Assembly: GCA_034437215.1 (NCBI GenBank)
Contig: DAOTVC010000043.1
Location: forward strand, 1 to 18,327
DNA from: DAOTVC01 sp034437215
Lineage (GTDB): Bacteria > Chloroflexota > Anaerolineae > B4-G1 > SLSP01
DNA: 18,327 bases
Direction of reading: 5' to 3'
Made by a program: the position numbers and the translations under genes
Part shown: one piece after another, positions 1 through 8,883 of the stretch
Numbering within the stretch: position 1 is the stretch's first letter
Layout of the letters: each line of letters opens with the position of its first letter
The notes under the pieces: model-generated
Seen by the model: the letters and a program-made list of their open reading frames with translations, nothing else
What the model was told of the DNA's origin: nothing
Database searches by the model: none

Positions 1-419
1 GCGTCGCCGGGCTGCCAGACCTCCCAGAGACCGGCGAAGGCGAAGGGTTCACCGGAGGCCAGGCGCACGAGCACCGGGGTCTTGGCCTTGCGGTCGGGCT
101 CCTTCCGCCACTCGTAGAAGCCGTCGGCCAGGATGAGGCAGCGGCGGCGGCGATAGGCGTTGCGGAAGCTGGGCTTCTCCGCCAGGGTTTCGGCGCGGGC
201 GTTGATCATGCGGTTGCCGATGGAGGCATCCTTGGCCCAGAAGGGGACGAGGCCCCAGCGGAAGAACTCGATCTGCCGCTGTCCGTTGTTCGCCACGACG
301 GGGATCTCCTGCGTGGGGGCGATATTGTAACGGGGTTTCAGGCTCGGGGGAGGCGTGAAATCGGGAAAGGCCTCCGCCAGCTCCTCGAGGGGAATCGTCA
401 AGGTGTAGCGACCACACAT
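1..419 (-). CDS. SRAP-domain protein (YedK/HMCES-like), C-terminus outside the window
   Basis: The minus-strand reading from the ATG at 419-417 begins MCGRYTL. After start-Met removal this exposes Cys2, the catalytic residue of the SRAP family, which crosslinks to abasic sites in single-stranded DNA and shields them. Further family motifs are visible: PRYNIAPTQ near residues 30-38, WGLVPFWAKD near 57-66, NRMINARAET near 70-79 and the DGFYEWRK block near 100-107 with its conserved Glu. About 139 residues are present of a usual 200-230, and the C-terminal active-site His would lie beyond base 1. A strong AAGGAGGG ribosome binding site lies 6 nt before the ATG. A GTG two bases downstream opens a longer-looking but spurious frame. 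The gene lies 25 nt after the RSH stop, so co-transcription is likely. The family assignment is secure; the functional link to the stringent response is only positional. Confidence 0.93.
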   Translation of the reverse strand, partial: MCGRYTLTIPLEELAEAFPDFTPPPSLKPRYNIAPTQEIPVVANNGQRQIEFFRWGLVPFWAKDASIGNRMINARAETLAEKPSFRNAYRRRRCLILADGFYEWRKEPDRKAKTPVLVRLASGEPFAFAGLWEVWQPGD

Positions 420-444
420 GGTCTACCCTCCTTCGTAACTGTAT

Positions 445-2436
445 CTAGGCCAGATTGGTGGAGATGGACGCCGGCAGGATGAAGGGCTCGATGCAGCTCG
501 GCTCTGCCTCGGTGTTACAGCAGCGCACCTCCATGACGCTCAGCATCTGCTCCAGTCGGTGAGCGATCCGCACCACCTTGCGGAGCGTGGGGGCGTCCAA
601 GGTCAGCTGAACGAGGGCGAGGCCCGTCTCGGGATTAGCCCGTGCCCAGGCGCTGTGCATATTCACGTCGTCATCGGCGACGACCTGACAGGCGTCGCGC
701 AGCAGATGGGGGCGGTCCATGGCCTGAATCTCGAGGGTGAGCAAGCCCGGGCGTCCCTCGGTACGGTCCAAGAGCATCTCCAAGATAAAAGTGCCCAGCT
801 CGTGGGCGCTGATCTCCCCGCGCCCCACCTTCTGGATAAGCTGGGCCTCCGTCAACCCGCGGGTGCGTCCCAGGCGCTGAATGCTCTCCGTTGCGTTCCA
901 GCGCCGCAGCTCGTCCTCGATGAGGGTTTGGCCTTGGACCGCGATCTCCTCCTGAGGCTGTCGTGCAAACCAGCGGCGGATGTGACGCAGGGTGTAGGGA
1001 TTGGTCGTGTACCCCAGATCCTCGTCCAGCCAGCGGCGGTCGGGACCCGGCGAGAGGGCCTTCACGATCTCCACCTGGTCACCATTCTTCAAGGGGCGGT
1101 TGAGGGGCACGTGTTCGTTGTTGATCAGGGCGCGGCGACAGCGATCGCCCACCTCCGTGTGGATGGCATAGGCGAAGTCCACGGGCGTCGATCCGGTGGG
1201 CATTTCGATGACGTCGCCCTTGGGCGTGAAGACGCGGATGCGTTTGGGCGTGATCTCCGACTTGAAGAGATCGAGAAAGGCCTTGGGGTCGTCGTCCGGG
1301 AACTCCTGCACGTGGGCCAGCCAGGTGAGCTTGGGCTCGAGAGAGGCGGCACTCTGCGCGCCGCAGGCCTGCTGCATGTAGCCGACGACGCCGTAGGCTG
1401 CCATGTGATGCATGTGCCGCGTACGGATCCGGATCTCCAGCGGGTGCCCGCGCAGACCGATGACGACGGTGTGCAGGGAGCGGTAGAGGCCCTCCTGGGG
1501 AGCGGCAATGAAGTCGGTGATGCGCCCGGGGATGGGGGTCCAGAGCTCGTGGACACTGCCCAGGGCCGCGTAACAGGCGGTGCGCGAGTCGACCAGGATC
1601 TGAATGCGCAGACCATCGTAGGTGCGGGCGCTCTCCCACCCGTTCTCCTGGATATGGCGGTAGAGGTTGGGGATAGATTCGGGCAGCACGGTGACCGTTG
1701 CCTGCACCCCGTCCTCCCGCAACTTGTGGCGCAGGTGGGTCAGGGTGTCCTGCAGATCCCGGCGCAGCAGGCGCACCCGTGCCTCCAACATCTCCTGGAT
1801 CTCCGTGTAGGCCTCGGGCTCCAACACGCGCAGGCTCAGATCGTCCAACGTCTCTTCGACCTGGCGAATGCCCAGCCGGGCGGCCACGGGTACGAAGAGC
1901 TCCTGCGTCTCCCGCGCCTTCTGGCGCTGTTTAGAGGGTTTGAGGTAGTGAAGGGTCTGCATGTTGTGCAGACGGTCCAGCAACTTGATCACGATGACCC
2001 GCAGATCCTCCGCCATGCTGAGGAAGAGGTTGACGAGGCTGGCCGCCTCGCGCTCCTCGTAAGTGAGCTCGCTGCCCTGGGGCGTACGCACCAGGTTCAG
2101 CTCCTTCACCTGCTCGCCTAGCTTCGTCACACCCAGGACGAGCTGGGCGACTTCGCGCCCGAACCTCTCCTCCATCCCCGCGTAGGTGATGGTCGTATCC
2201 TCAATGACGTCGTGCAACAGGGCGGCAGCGACGGTTGCGGCGTCCATGCGCAACTCGGCGAGCATCTTGGCGACGGCCAGGGGGTGCATGATGTAGGGAT
2301 TTCCGGACTTGCGTTGCTGCTCTCCGTGGGACTCCCATGCAAACGCGAAGGCACGCGCGATGGTCTCACGCTCGCCAGGCGTCAGATAGTCGAGTTGCGC
2401 TGCCAACTCCATATAGGCATCCTCGACTCTTTGCAT
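445..2436 (-). CDS. RelA/SpoT homologue (RSH) with intact HD hydrolase and degenerate synthetase domain
   Basis: 663 residues, slightly short of the usual 700-750 for long RSH proteins. Domain order is HD (p)ppGpp hydrolase (about 25-185), synthetase-like domain (about 240-360), TGS (about 398-460), helical region, and C-terminal ACT (about 563-640). Hydrolase residues are present: H51, H75-D76 in LLHDVIEDT, and D154 in KLLDRLHNM. The synthetase-like domain keeps YDGLRI (D274), GLYRSLHT (Y318) and EIRIRT (E334). However, the RPK of the usual GRPKHIYSIYRKM segment reads LPE (LPESIPNLYRHI), PKxNGYQS reads PQEGLYRS, and AExGxAAHW reads AAYGVVGY. I therefore infer that it mainly degrades (p)ppGpp, perhaps with no synthesis. 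The start is fixed by AGAAGGAGAG just upstream. It is followed by the SRAP gene after 25 nt and preceded by an attenuator-like leader. Confidence 0.93.
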   Translation of the reverse strand: MQRVEDAYMELAAQLDYLTPGERETIARAFAFAWESHGEQQRKSGNPYIMHPLAVAKMLAELRMDAATVAAALLHDVIEDTTITYAGMEERFGREVAQLVLGVTKLGEQVKELNLVRTPQGSELTYEEREAASLVNLFLSMAEDLRVIVIKLLDRLHNMQTLHYLKPSKQRQKARETQELFVPVAARLGIRQVEETLDDLSLRVLEPEAYTEIQEMLEARVRLLRRDLQDTLTHLRHKLREDGVQATVTVLPESIPNLYRHIQENGWESARTYDGLRIQILVDSRTACYAALGSVHELWTPIPGRITDFIAAPQEGLYRSLHTVVIGLRGHPLEIRIRTRHMHHMAAYGVVGYMQQACGAQSAASLEPKLTWLAHVQEFPDDDPKAFLDLFKSEITPKRIRVFTPKGDVIEMPTGSTPVDFAYAIHTEVGDRCRRALINNEHVPLNRPLKNGDQVEIVKALSPGPDRRWLDEDLGYTTNPYTLRHIRRWFARQPQEEIAVQGQTLIEDELRRWNATESIQRLGRTRGLTEAQLIQKVGRGEISAHELGTFILEMLLDRTEGRPGLLTLEIQAMDRPHLLRDACQVVADDDVNMHSAWARANPETGLALVQLTLDAPTLRKVVRIAHRLEQMLSVMEVRCCNTEAEPSCIEPFILPASISTNLA

Positions 2437-2461
2437 GACTCTCTCCTTCTAAGGATCCAAC

Positions 2462-2501
2462 AAAAAACCCCGCGACAGGCGTGGGACCGACGGTCGCGGG
2501 G
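2462..2501 (-). terminator. Intrinsic terminator in the RSH leader (probable attenuator)
   Basis: Read on the minus strand, a perfect 9-bp stem (CCCCGCGAC at 2501-2493 as its reverse complement, pairing with 2476-2468) has a 16-nt loop and is followed at once by six U residues (2467-2462). It ends about 25 nt before the RSH ATG, leaving room for the ribosome binding site but not for a promoter. Any transcript that reaches RSH must therefore pass this terminator. It could also simply end transcription from the dehydrogenase-cytochrome gene upstream, although that gene stops about 240 nt earlier. Confidence 0.75.
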
Positions 2502-2633
2502 TCAGAAAGGGGGCAGGCCAATCAGGGGCCGGGTGGCCGGGATAGCGCACCCACAGCCTGCCAATCCAACGATTGGCTGCCATCCCTAGCGTCTGCCTGT
2601 GCTGCTTGTGCATCGTTCACACCCGCCATCTCT
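2502..2633 (-). promoter_or_regulatory. Structured 5' leader of RSH with alternative pairings
   Basis: This is most of a 300-base stretch without a gene (2437-2739). On the minus-strand RNA, a perfect 7-bp hairpin GCCAAUC-GUUG-GAUUGGC (2577-2560) is enclosed by a possible GGGAU/AUCCC stem. A third segment, GAUUGGCCUGCC (2523-2512), can also pair with the first arm GGCAGCCAAUC (2581-2571), with one bulge. The two pairings exclude each other, and the terminator follows directly. I see no T-box, SAM, cobalamin or other riboswitch consensus, so the ligand or trigger, if there is one, is unknown. Confidence 0.4.
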
Positions 2634-2639
2634 CTATCT

Positions 2640-2668
2640 ATCATAGGTTCTTAAACATCACATTCTAA
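2640..2668 (-). promoter_or_regulatory. Candidate RSH promoter
   Basis: On the minus strand a TATGAT -10 box (2645-2640) lies exactly 17 nt after TTAGAA (2668-2663), a weak -35 match. It would start a leader of about 195 nt that includes the alternative stems and the terminator. It is the best sigma70-like candidate in this gap, but the -35 shares only three of six bases with the consensus. Confidence 0.3.
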
Positions 2669-2669
2669 T

Positions 2670-2708
2670 CCCAAATCGGCAAAACGCAAGTCCGACTTGG
2701 GATTTGGG
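2670..2708. repeat. Nested palindrome downstream of the dehydrogenase-cytochrome gene
   Basis: CCCAAATC (2670-2677) and GATTTGGG (2701-2708) form a perfect 8-bp inverted repeat. Inside it, CAAGTC-C-GACTTG (2687-2699) forms a second perfect palindrome. It begins about 30 nt after the stop of the gene at 2740-5970. It could be a U-tract-less terminator or mRNA-stabilising stem, or a member of an intergenic repeat family. No second copy was noticed in the window. Confidence 0.6.
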
Positions 2709-2739
2709 AAACTCCCCCCGGCGCACTCTCGCTGCCAGG

Positions 2740-5970
<3,231 letters not shown>

Positions 5971-6034
5971 CTTCTCTCCTTTCGCAACACTATTCTTTAC
6001 AGTAGTAGGTGCGCTGCGGGGAACGACTATCTTC

Positions 6035-6040
6035 ATTATA
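6035..6040 (-). promoter_or_regulatory. Candidate -10 box for the dehydrogenase-cytochrome gene
   Basis: On the minus strand this is a perfect TATAAT, placing transcription start near 6026 and giving a 5' leader of roughly 55 nt before the ATG at 5970. No good TTGACA-like box sits 16-18 nt upstream, so an activator or an alternative sigma factor may be needed. The ATG at 6036 overlaps this box, which argues against its use as the start codon. Confidence 0.4.
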
Positions 6041-6096
6041 CTGCCTTTCATTTTTGTGAGGAGCTTACGCACGCGGTCCACTTTTTCCGGGCTCAC

Positions 6097-6124
6097 TTGG
6101 CCTCTCCTACCTCTCAAGTACAAT
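6097..6124 (+). promoter_or_regulatory. Candidate rightward promoter
   Basis: TTGGCC (6097-6102) and TACAAT (6119-6124) are separated by 16 nt, a plausible sigma70 pair. It is divergent from the -10 box at 6035-6040 and lies just before a well-formed GGAGGTG ribosome binding site at 6137-6143. Confidence 0.4.
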
Positions 6125-6148
6125 GGAGAGTAACCTGGAGGTGCAGAG

Positions 6149-6346
6149 ATGCAACGGACTATCCCTAAGCGCACGTTTCAGACCATGGCCTTCGCAACCT
6201 TACTCCTCCCTATCGGCCTCTGGCTCTTCTGGCTCCTACGTCTATCCGGTCCCTTACCCTGCTCATTCTCCCCCTCCTGTGCATCCTCGACGCCCTCGCC
6301 TGCCCCGCGCTGTAACGTTTTCGTAACGCCGGTGTGGACAATATAG
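6149..6346 (+). CDS. Small predicted membrane protein, doubtful
   Basis: 65 residues, not recognised. In its favour, GGAGGTG lies 6 nt before the ATG and a promoter candidate lies at 6097-6124. The N-terminal half carries one hydrophobic segment (AFATLLLPIGLWLFWLL, about residues 14-30) after a basic start. The rest is rich in Ser, Pro and Cys and looks like non-coding composition. A tandem operator-like repeat and a possible -10 box for the next gene lie inside its last 35 bases. It may be a real single-pass peptide or a chance ORF in the leader region. Confidence 0.35.
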   Translation: MQRTIPKRTFQTMAFATLLLPIGLWLFWLLRLSGPLPCSFSPSCASSTPSPAPRCNVFVTPVWTI

Positions 6347-6347
6347 A
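6312..6347 (+). promoter_or_regulatory. Tandem GTAACG operator-like repeat with -10 box, upstream of the TPR gene
   Basis: GTAACG occurs at 6312-6317 and again at 6323-6328, exactly 11 bp apart, separated by TTTTC. The second copy overlaps where a -35 box would sit relative to TATAGA (6342-6347). Eleven-bp direct repeats replacing the -35 are typical of PhoB/OmpR-family activator sites. That this is a Pho box is inference. A CCGGGA/TCCCGG hairpin (6360-6381) follows in the leader of the TPR gene. Confidence 0.35.
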
Positions 6348-6409
6348 CAGGATGATCTGCCGGGATGCACAAGGGTCCCGGGACGACTGTATGAAGATGG
6401 AGGCGAGAG

Positions 6410-6910
6410 GTGACGGATATCGAAAAGGACGTGAACTGGCACATCCTGCGGGGGATCAACAAGGCCAAGTCGGGTGATTTCACCGGCGCAGTCGATGAGT
6501 TCTCGAAGGCCATCCGATTAACACCCAACTTCGCGCCCCTCTACTACAACCGCGGGCGGGCTTACGAGGATCTGGGGAACGCGCGGGCGGCGCTCGCCGA
6601 CTACACCCAAGCCCTCGATCTGGACCCCGAATACCTCAAGGCCTACAACAACCGCGCCCTCCTCTCGCGCCAGTTGGGGCATCTCGACCTGGCGCTCGGT
6701 GACTGGACGACCGCGCTGCGCGTGAATCCCGGCTTCGTCGAGGCCCGCTACAATCGCGCCGCTACGCACGGCATGCTTGGCGAGGTCGCCGCGGCCCTCG
6801 AAGATCTCTCCCAGGTGATCCGCCAGGCACCCAACTTCGTGCCGACCTACGTGGAGCGGGGCTGCCTGGCCTGGGATCAAGAGGGGACGTTCCGCTATTG
6901 GACGATTTAA
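6410..6910 (+). CDS. TPR protein with a frameshift in its last repeat
   Basis: 166 residues from a GTG start preceded by GGAGG at 6 nt. Four canonical tetratricopeptide repeats are visible at about residues 9-42, 43-76, 77-110 and 111-144 (for example YYNRGRAYEDLGNARAALADY). A fifth begins at about 145 and is lost after WDQEG. TPRs are protein-binding superhelices, and the partner is unknown. Removing one G from the run at 6883-6886 restores a natural repeat helix (DVPLLDDLRRVVSIR) and moves the stop to 6931-6933. The intact gene would thus be 6410-6933. No signal peptide or membrane segment. A repeat-containing gap of about 180 nt separates it from the array to the right. Confidence 0.75.
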   Translation: MTDIEKDVNWHILRGINKAKSGDFTGAVDEFSKAIRLTPNFAPLYYNRGRAYEDLGNARAALADYTQALDLDPEYLKAYNNRALLSRQLGHLDLALGDWTTALRVNPGFVEARYNRAATHGMLGEVAAALEDLSQVIRQAPNFVPTYVERGCLAWDQEGTFRYWTI

Positions 6911-6949
6911 GGAGGGTGGTTTCAATCCGGTGAGGAGCTATCTGTGGCT

Positions 6950-7004
6950 GAAACGTAAAGCGTGAAATGTGAAGGCCTCACGGTTTATGTTTTGCATTTC
7001 ATGC
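6950..7004. repeat. Degenerate intergenic palindrome of the GAAACGTG/AAGCGTGA type
   Basis: It consists of 8-base-like units (GAAACGTA, AAGCGTGA, AATGTGAA) followed by inverted copies. GCGTGAAATG (6960-6969) pairs with CATTTCATGC (6985-6994) at 9 of 10 positions, around a central GTGAAGGCCTCAC. A related element lies at 10607-10662. The rest of the gap 6911-7094 shows no gene. Confidence 0.55.
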
Positions 7005-7094
7005 CTCGATTAAAGTCAAGTGAAACACACCCATTTGAAGATGCCACGGCGTAAGTACCTTATGACTGTGAAGACATTTGACCAGGAGACTCCG

Positions 7095-7685
7095 ATGTCA
7101 ACCTATACCGCCATCCATGTCCACTCTACAGACATAACGGGTGTACAGCAGATCTGCCATGCTTGGCTGGCGGAGAGCCATCCGGCGGCGACCCTTACGG
7201 TGACGCAGGGGGCGTTCCCACTCAAGGACTTCGCCAGGATATTCGACGATGGGTGGCCTTCCCTGCTGGTGTTGGGATTGACCGAGCCAGACTGGCTCAC
7301 CCTCCACTGCAACAGCTTCAACGAGATGGAAGCGCTGGCGCAGCGACTCTCGCGCCAGCTGGCTTGCCGGGTGGTGGTGGTCTTGGCGCAGACGGTCAGC
7401 GACAGTTATTACATCAGCGTGGATAATGGCGGCGAGCGAGTGCGCACCCTTGAATTTTCCGCCGGTAACGGGTGGCTGGTTCAGGAAGGGACGCCCCTGC
7501 CCTTCGAGCCGCATCCTCTGGGCGAGAACATCGCCGAGGCAGGTGAGGAGCCATTGTACTTCTTCGGAGTGCAGGACGTCGAGGCTTACTGTCAGGAGTT
7601 GGGCTTCTCGCCGTGGGGCGCGGAGTACGAGCCGGCGTGGGTCATCATGCGGGCGCGCAAGAAGCGCGGGTTCTGGCGCCGGTGA
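7095..7685 (+). CDS. Uncharacterised protein, candidate immunity protein
   Basis: 196 residues, not recognised. The ATG at 7095 has AGGAG at 6-7 nt; a GTG at 7020 in the same frame lacks a ribosome binding site and falls next to the repeat. The protein is soluble, with alternating strands and helices. A central LACRVVVVLAQTVSDSYYISVDNGGERVRTLEF stretch is split here as LACRVVVVLAQ, then SDSYYISVDNGG, then RVRTLEF. It resembles the strand-turn-strand pattern of small proteins in polyimmunity clusters, where the sequence reads out a value and is followed by W and a short acidic helix. It ends in a basic tail (RARKKRGFWRR). As first gene of the plus-strand array it is a candidate antitoxin-like immunity protein by context only. 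Confidence 0.6.
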   Translation: MSTYTAIHVHSTDITGVQQICHAWLAESHPAATLTVTQGAFPLKDFARIFDDGWPSLLVLGLTEPDWLTLHCNSFNEMEALAQRLSRQLACRVVVVLAQTVSDSYYISVDNGGERVRTLEFSAGNGWLVQEGTPLPFEPHPLGENIAEAGEEPLYFFGVQDVEAYCQELGFSPWGAEYEPAWVIMRARKKRGFWRR

Positions 7686-7727
7686 GAACATTCGGCATTT
7701 GCACAGTTTCGTAGGAGGTTCTGAGAG

Positions 7728-7790
7728 ATGAACAACTTTTGGACACTCCCGGCTCTGGACATACCCGGGATGAGGAGGGAGTTTCAGTGA
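7728..7790 (+). CDS. Putative 20-residue leader peptide, coupled to the ankyrin gene
   Basis: The best ribosome binding site in this neighbourhood (AGGAGGT, 7713-7719) serves this ATG at 8 nt, not the next gene. The peptide starts MNNFWTLPALD and ends RREFQ. Its TGA (7788-7790) overlaps the GTG start of the ankyrin gene (GTGA), so translation could be coupled. It could also be the surviving N-terminus of a lost gene. No function is proposed. Confidence 0.35.
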   Translation: MNNFWTLPALDIPGMRREFQ

Positions 7791-8401
7791 ACGAGCCATT
7801 CTTTGCCGCTTGTAGGGCGGGAGATCTGCCGGCGGTGGAAAGTCACATCGCTGAGGGCAGCGACCTCAATCTGGAGCGCGGGGTATGCCTGGCAGCGCAG
7901 GCCGGGCACAGTGAGCTGGTGGCCTACCTGCTGGCTGAGGGCGCGGGGAAGCATCGCAAATCGAAAGAATTGGTCAGAGCGCTATATCTGGCAAGCCAGA
8001 ATGGACACGCGCCGGTGGTGCGCCTGTTGCTGGCCGCAAAAGTGCCGGTGAACGCCGCCGCGTACTTTGAGCGCCGCGCCTTGCACGCCGCCGCCACCCA
8101 CGGTCACGGGGAGGTGATCCAACTGCTGCTGGCGGCCAAAGCCAAATGCGATGTGCGCGATAGCGACGGCATCACCCCGTTGGCGGAGGCCGTCCTGAAT
8201 CGGCGGTACGAGGCGGCGCGGATTCTCGTCGCTGCCGGGGCAGACGCGAACCTGTGTGCGCAGGACGGCTACAGCCCGCTTTCGATGGCGCAGGAGCAGG
8301 ACGATCAGGCCATGCTCGCGCTGTTGAACGGGGCTGCTTTCACCGGCACTGCTGTGGAGCCAGGGCACTCTATGGCGACGAGGACGATGAGGTCATCGTG
8401 A
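7787..8401 (+). CDS. Ankyrin-repeat protein, probable immunity protein
   Basis: 204 residues from a GTG preceded by GGAGGG at 7 nt. About five ankyrin repeats are visible: AACRAGDLPAVESHIAEG near 5-22, AAQAGHSELVAYLLAEG near 36-52, ASQNGHAPVVRLLLAAK near 67-83, AAATHGHGEVIQLLLAAK near 102-119, and TPLAEAVLNRRYEAARILVAAGAD near 130-153. A last partial unit follows. Ankyrin repeats form a stacked binding surface, and such proteins are a known class of immunity protein in polyimmunity loci. The C-terminal tail after residue 185 (Thr/Arg-rich) departs from the repeat. No signal peptide. It overlaps the leader peptide at its 5' end and the DUF7710-like gene at its 3' end by 4 bases each. Confidence 0.85.
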   Translation: MNEPFFAACRAGDLPAVESHIAEGSDLNLERGVCLAAQAGHSELVAYLLAEGAGKHRKSKELVRALYLASQNGHAPVVRLLLAAKVPVNAAAYFERRALHAAATHGHGEVIQLLLAAKAKCDVRDSDGITPLAEAVLNRRYEAARILVAAGADANLCAQDGYSPLSMAQEQDDQAMLALLNGAAFTGTAVEPGHSMATRTMRSS

Positions 8402-8700
8402 ACGCCTACGTTTGGGTATTCAACGGTAATGGGGCCAGATTTCCCAGCGCGGTCTTCTCCTCGCGGGAGAAGGCCGAGGCGTGGATTACCGCCCATGACC
8501 TCTCAGGGACATTGACGCGCTACCCCCTTGACCAGGGCGTGTACGAGTGGACTATAGCACAGGGTTACTTCACGCCCACCAGGGAGCAACATAGGACGGC
8601 TGCTTTCATCCAGAGTTTCAGTTCGGCGTATCAGGAACACTATCACTACGCTGCCGAATCCGGAAAGGACGTTTCGCCAGATGAACCTGATCATCTCTGA
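8398..8700 (+). CDS. DUF7710-like small protein
   Basis: 100 residues. The GTG start overlaps the ankyrin TGA (GTGA), with GAGG just upstream. The same frame stays open back to 8254 but has no ribosome binding site there. The start VWVFNGNGARFPSAVF, then SSREKAEAWI, LSGTLTRYPLDQGVYEW and a QEHYHY motif near residue 80 match, as I recall it, a small uncharacterised family (DUF7710) found singly in many bacteria. Its biochemical role is unknown. The position between immunity-type genes suggests it is an array member. The overlap implies translational coupling with the ankyrin protein. Confidence 0.7.
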   Translation: MNAYVWVFNGNGARFPSAVFSSREKAEAWITAHDLSGTLTRYPLDQGVYEWTIAQGYFTPTREQHRTAAFIQSFSSAYQEHYHYAAESGKDVSPDEPDHL

Positions 8701-8838
8701 TGCTCACCCCTCCATCATCACGGCAACGCTTGACGCGGTCTATCGCTGCGGCATACCGGAATTTCTACCGGCGCACCTGCGGCTCCTCTTTCATTGTCCC
8801 ATTGTCCCAGCTCGGCGCCGGGGTCGTATTTTGCGTAA
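8701..8838 (+). pseudogene. 3' fossil of a paralogue of the TPR-like gene at 15412-16743
   Basis: The segment ACCTGCGGCTCCTCTTTCAT (8775-8794) and the later GCCGGGGTCGTATTTTGCGTAA (8817-8838) match the last 60 bases of the gene at 15412-16743 almost base for base. Between them CATTGTCC is present twice in tandem (8792-8799, 8800-8807). Deleting one copy gives FHC-PSSAPGSYFA-stop, against FHC-DSPVPGSYFT-stop in the intact gene. Upstream, DAH and LRxLFHC are at identical spacing in the two proteins, so the homology reaches back about 33 codons to the end of the DUF7710-like gene. Only the C-terminal tail remains. Confidence 0.75.
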
Positions 8839-8883
8839 GGTGGGGGGAGAAGTTATCTTTATGCTCATCGTGGAGTAGGGTGT

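Noticed and set aside
559..2121. 520-codon plus-strand ORF
   Set aside because: It is antisense to the clearly conserved RSH gene and is an artefact of GC-rich codon usage.
2462..2510. T-box-like string (GGCGTGGGACCG) near the RSH terminator
   Set aside because: It lies on the plus strand, opposite to RSH transcription, and inside the terminator stem. No specifier or antiterminator consensus is present on the minus strand.
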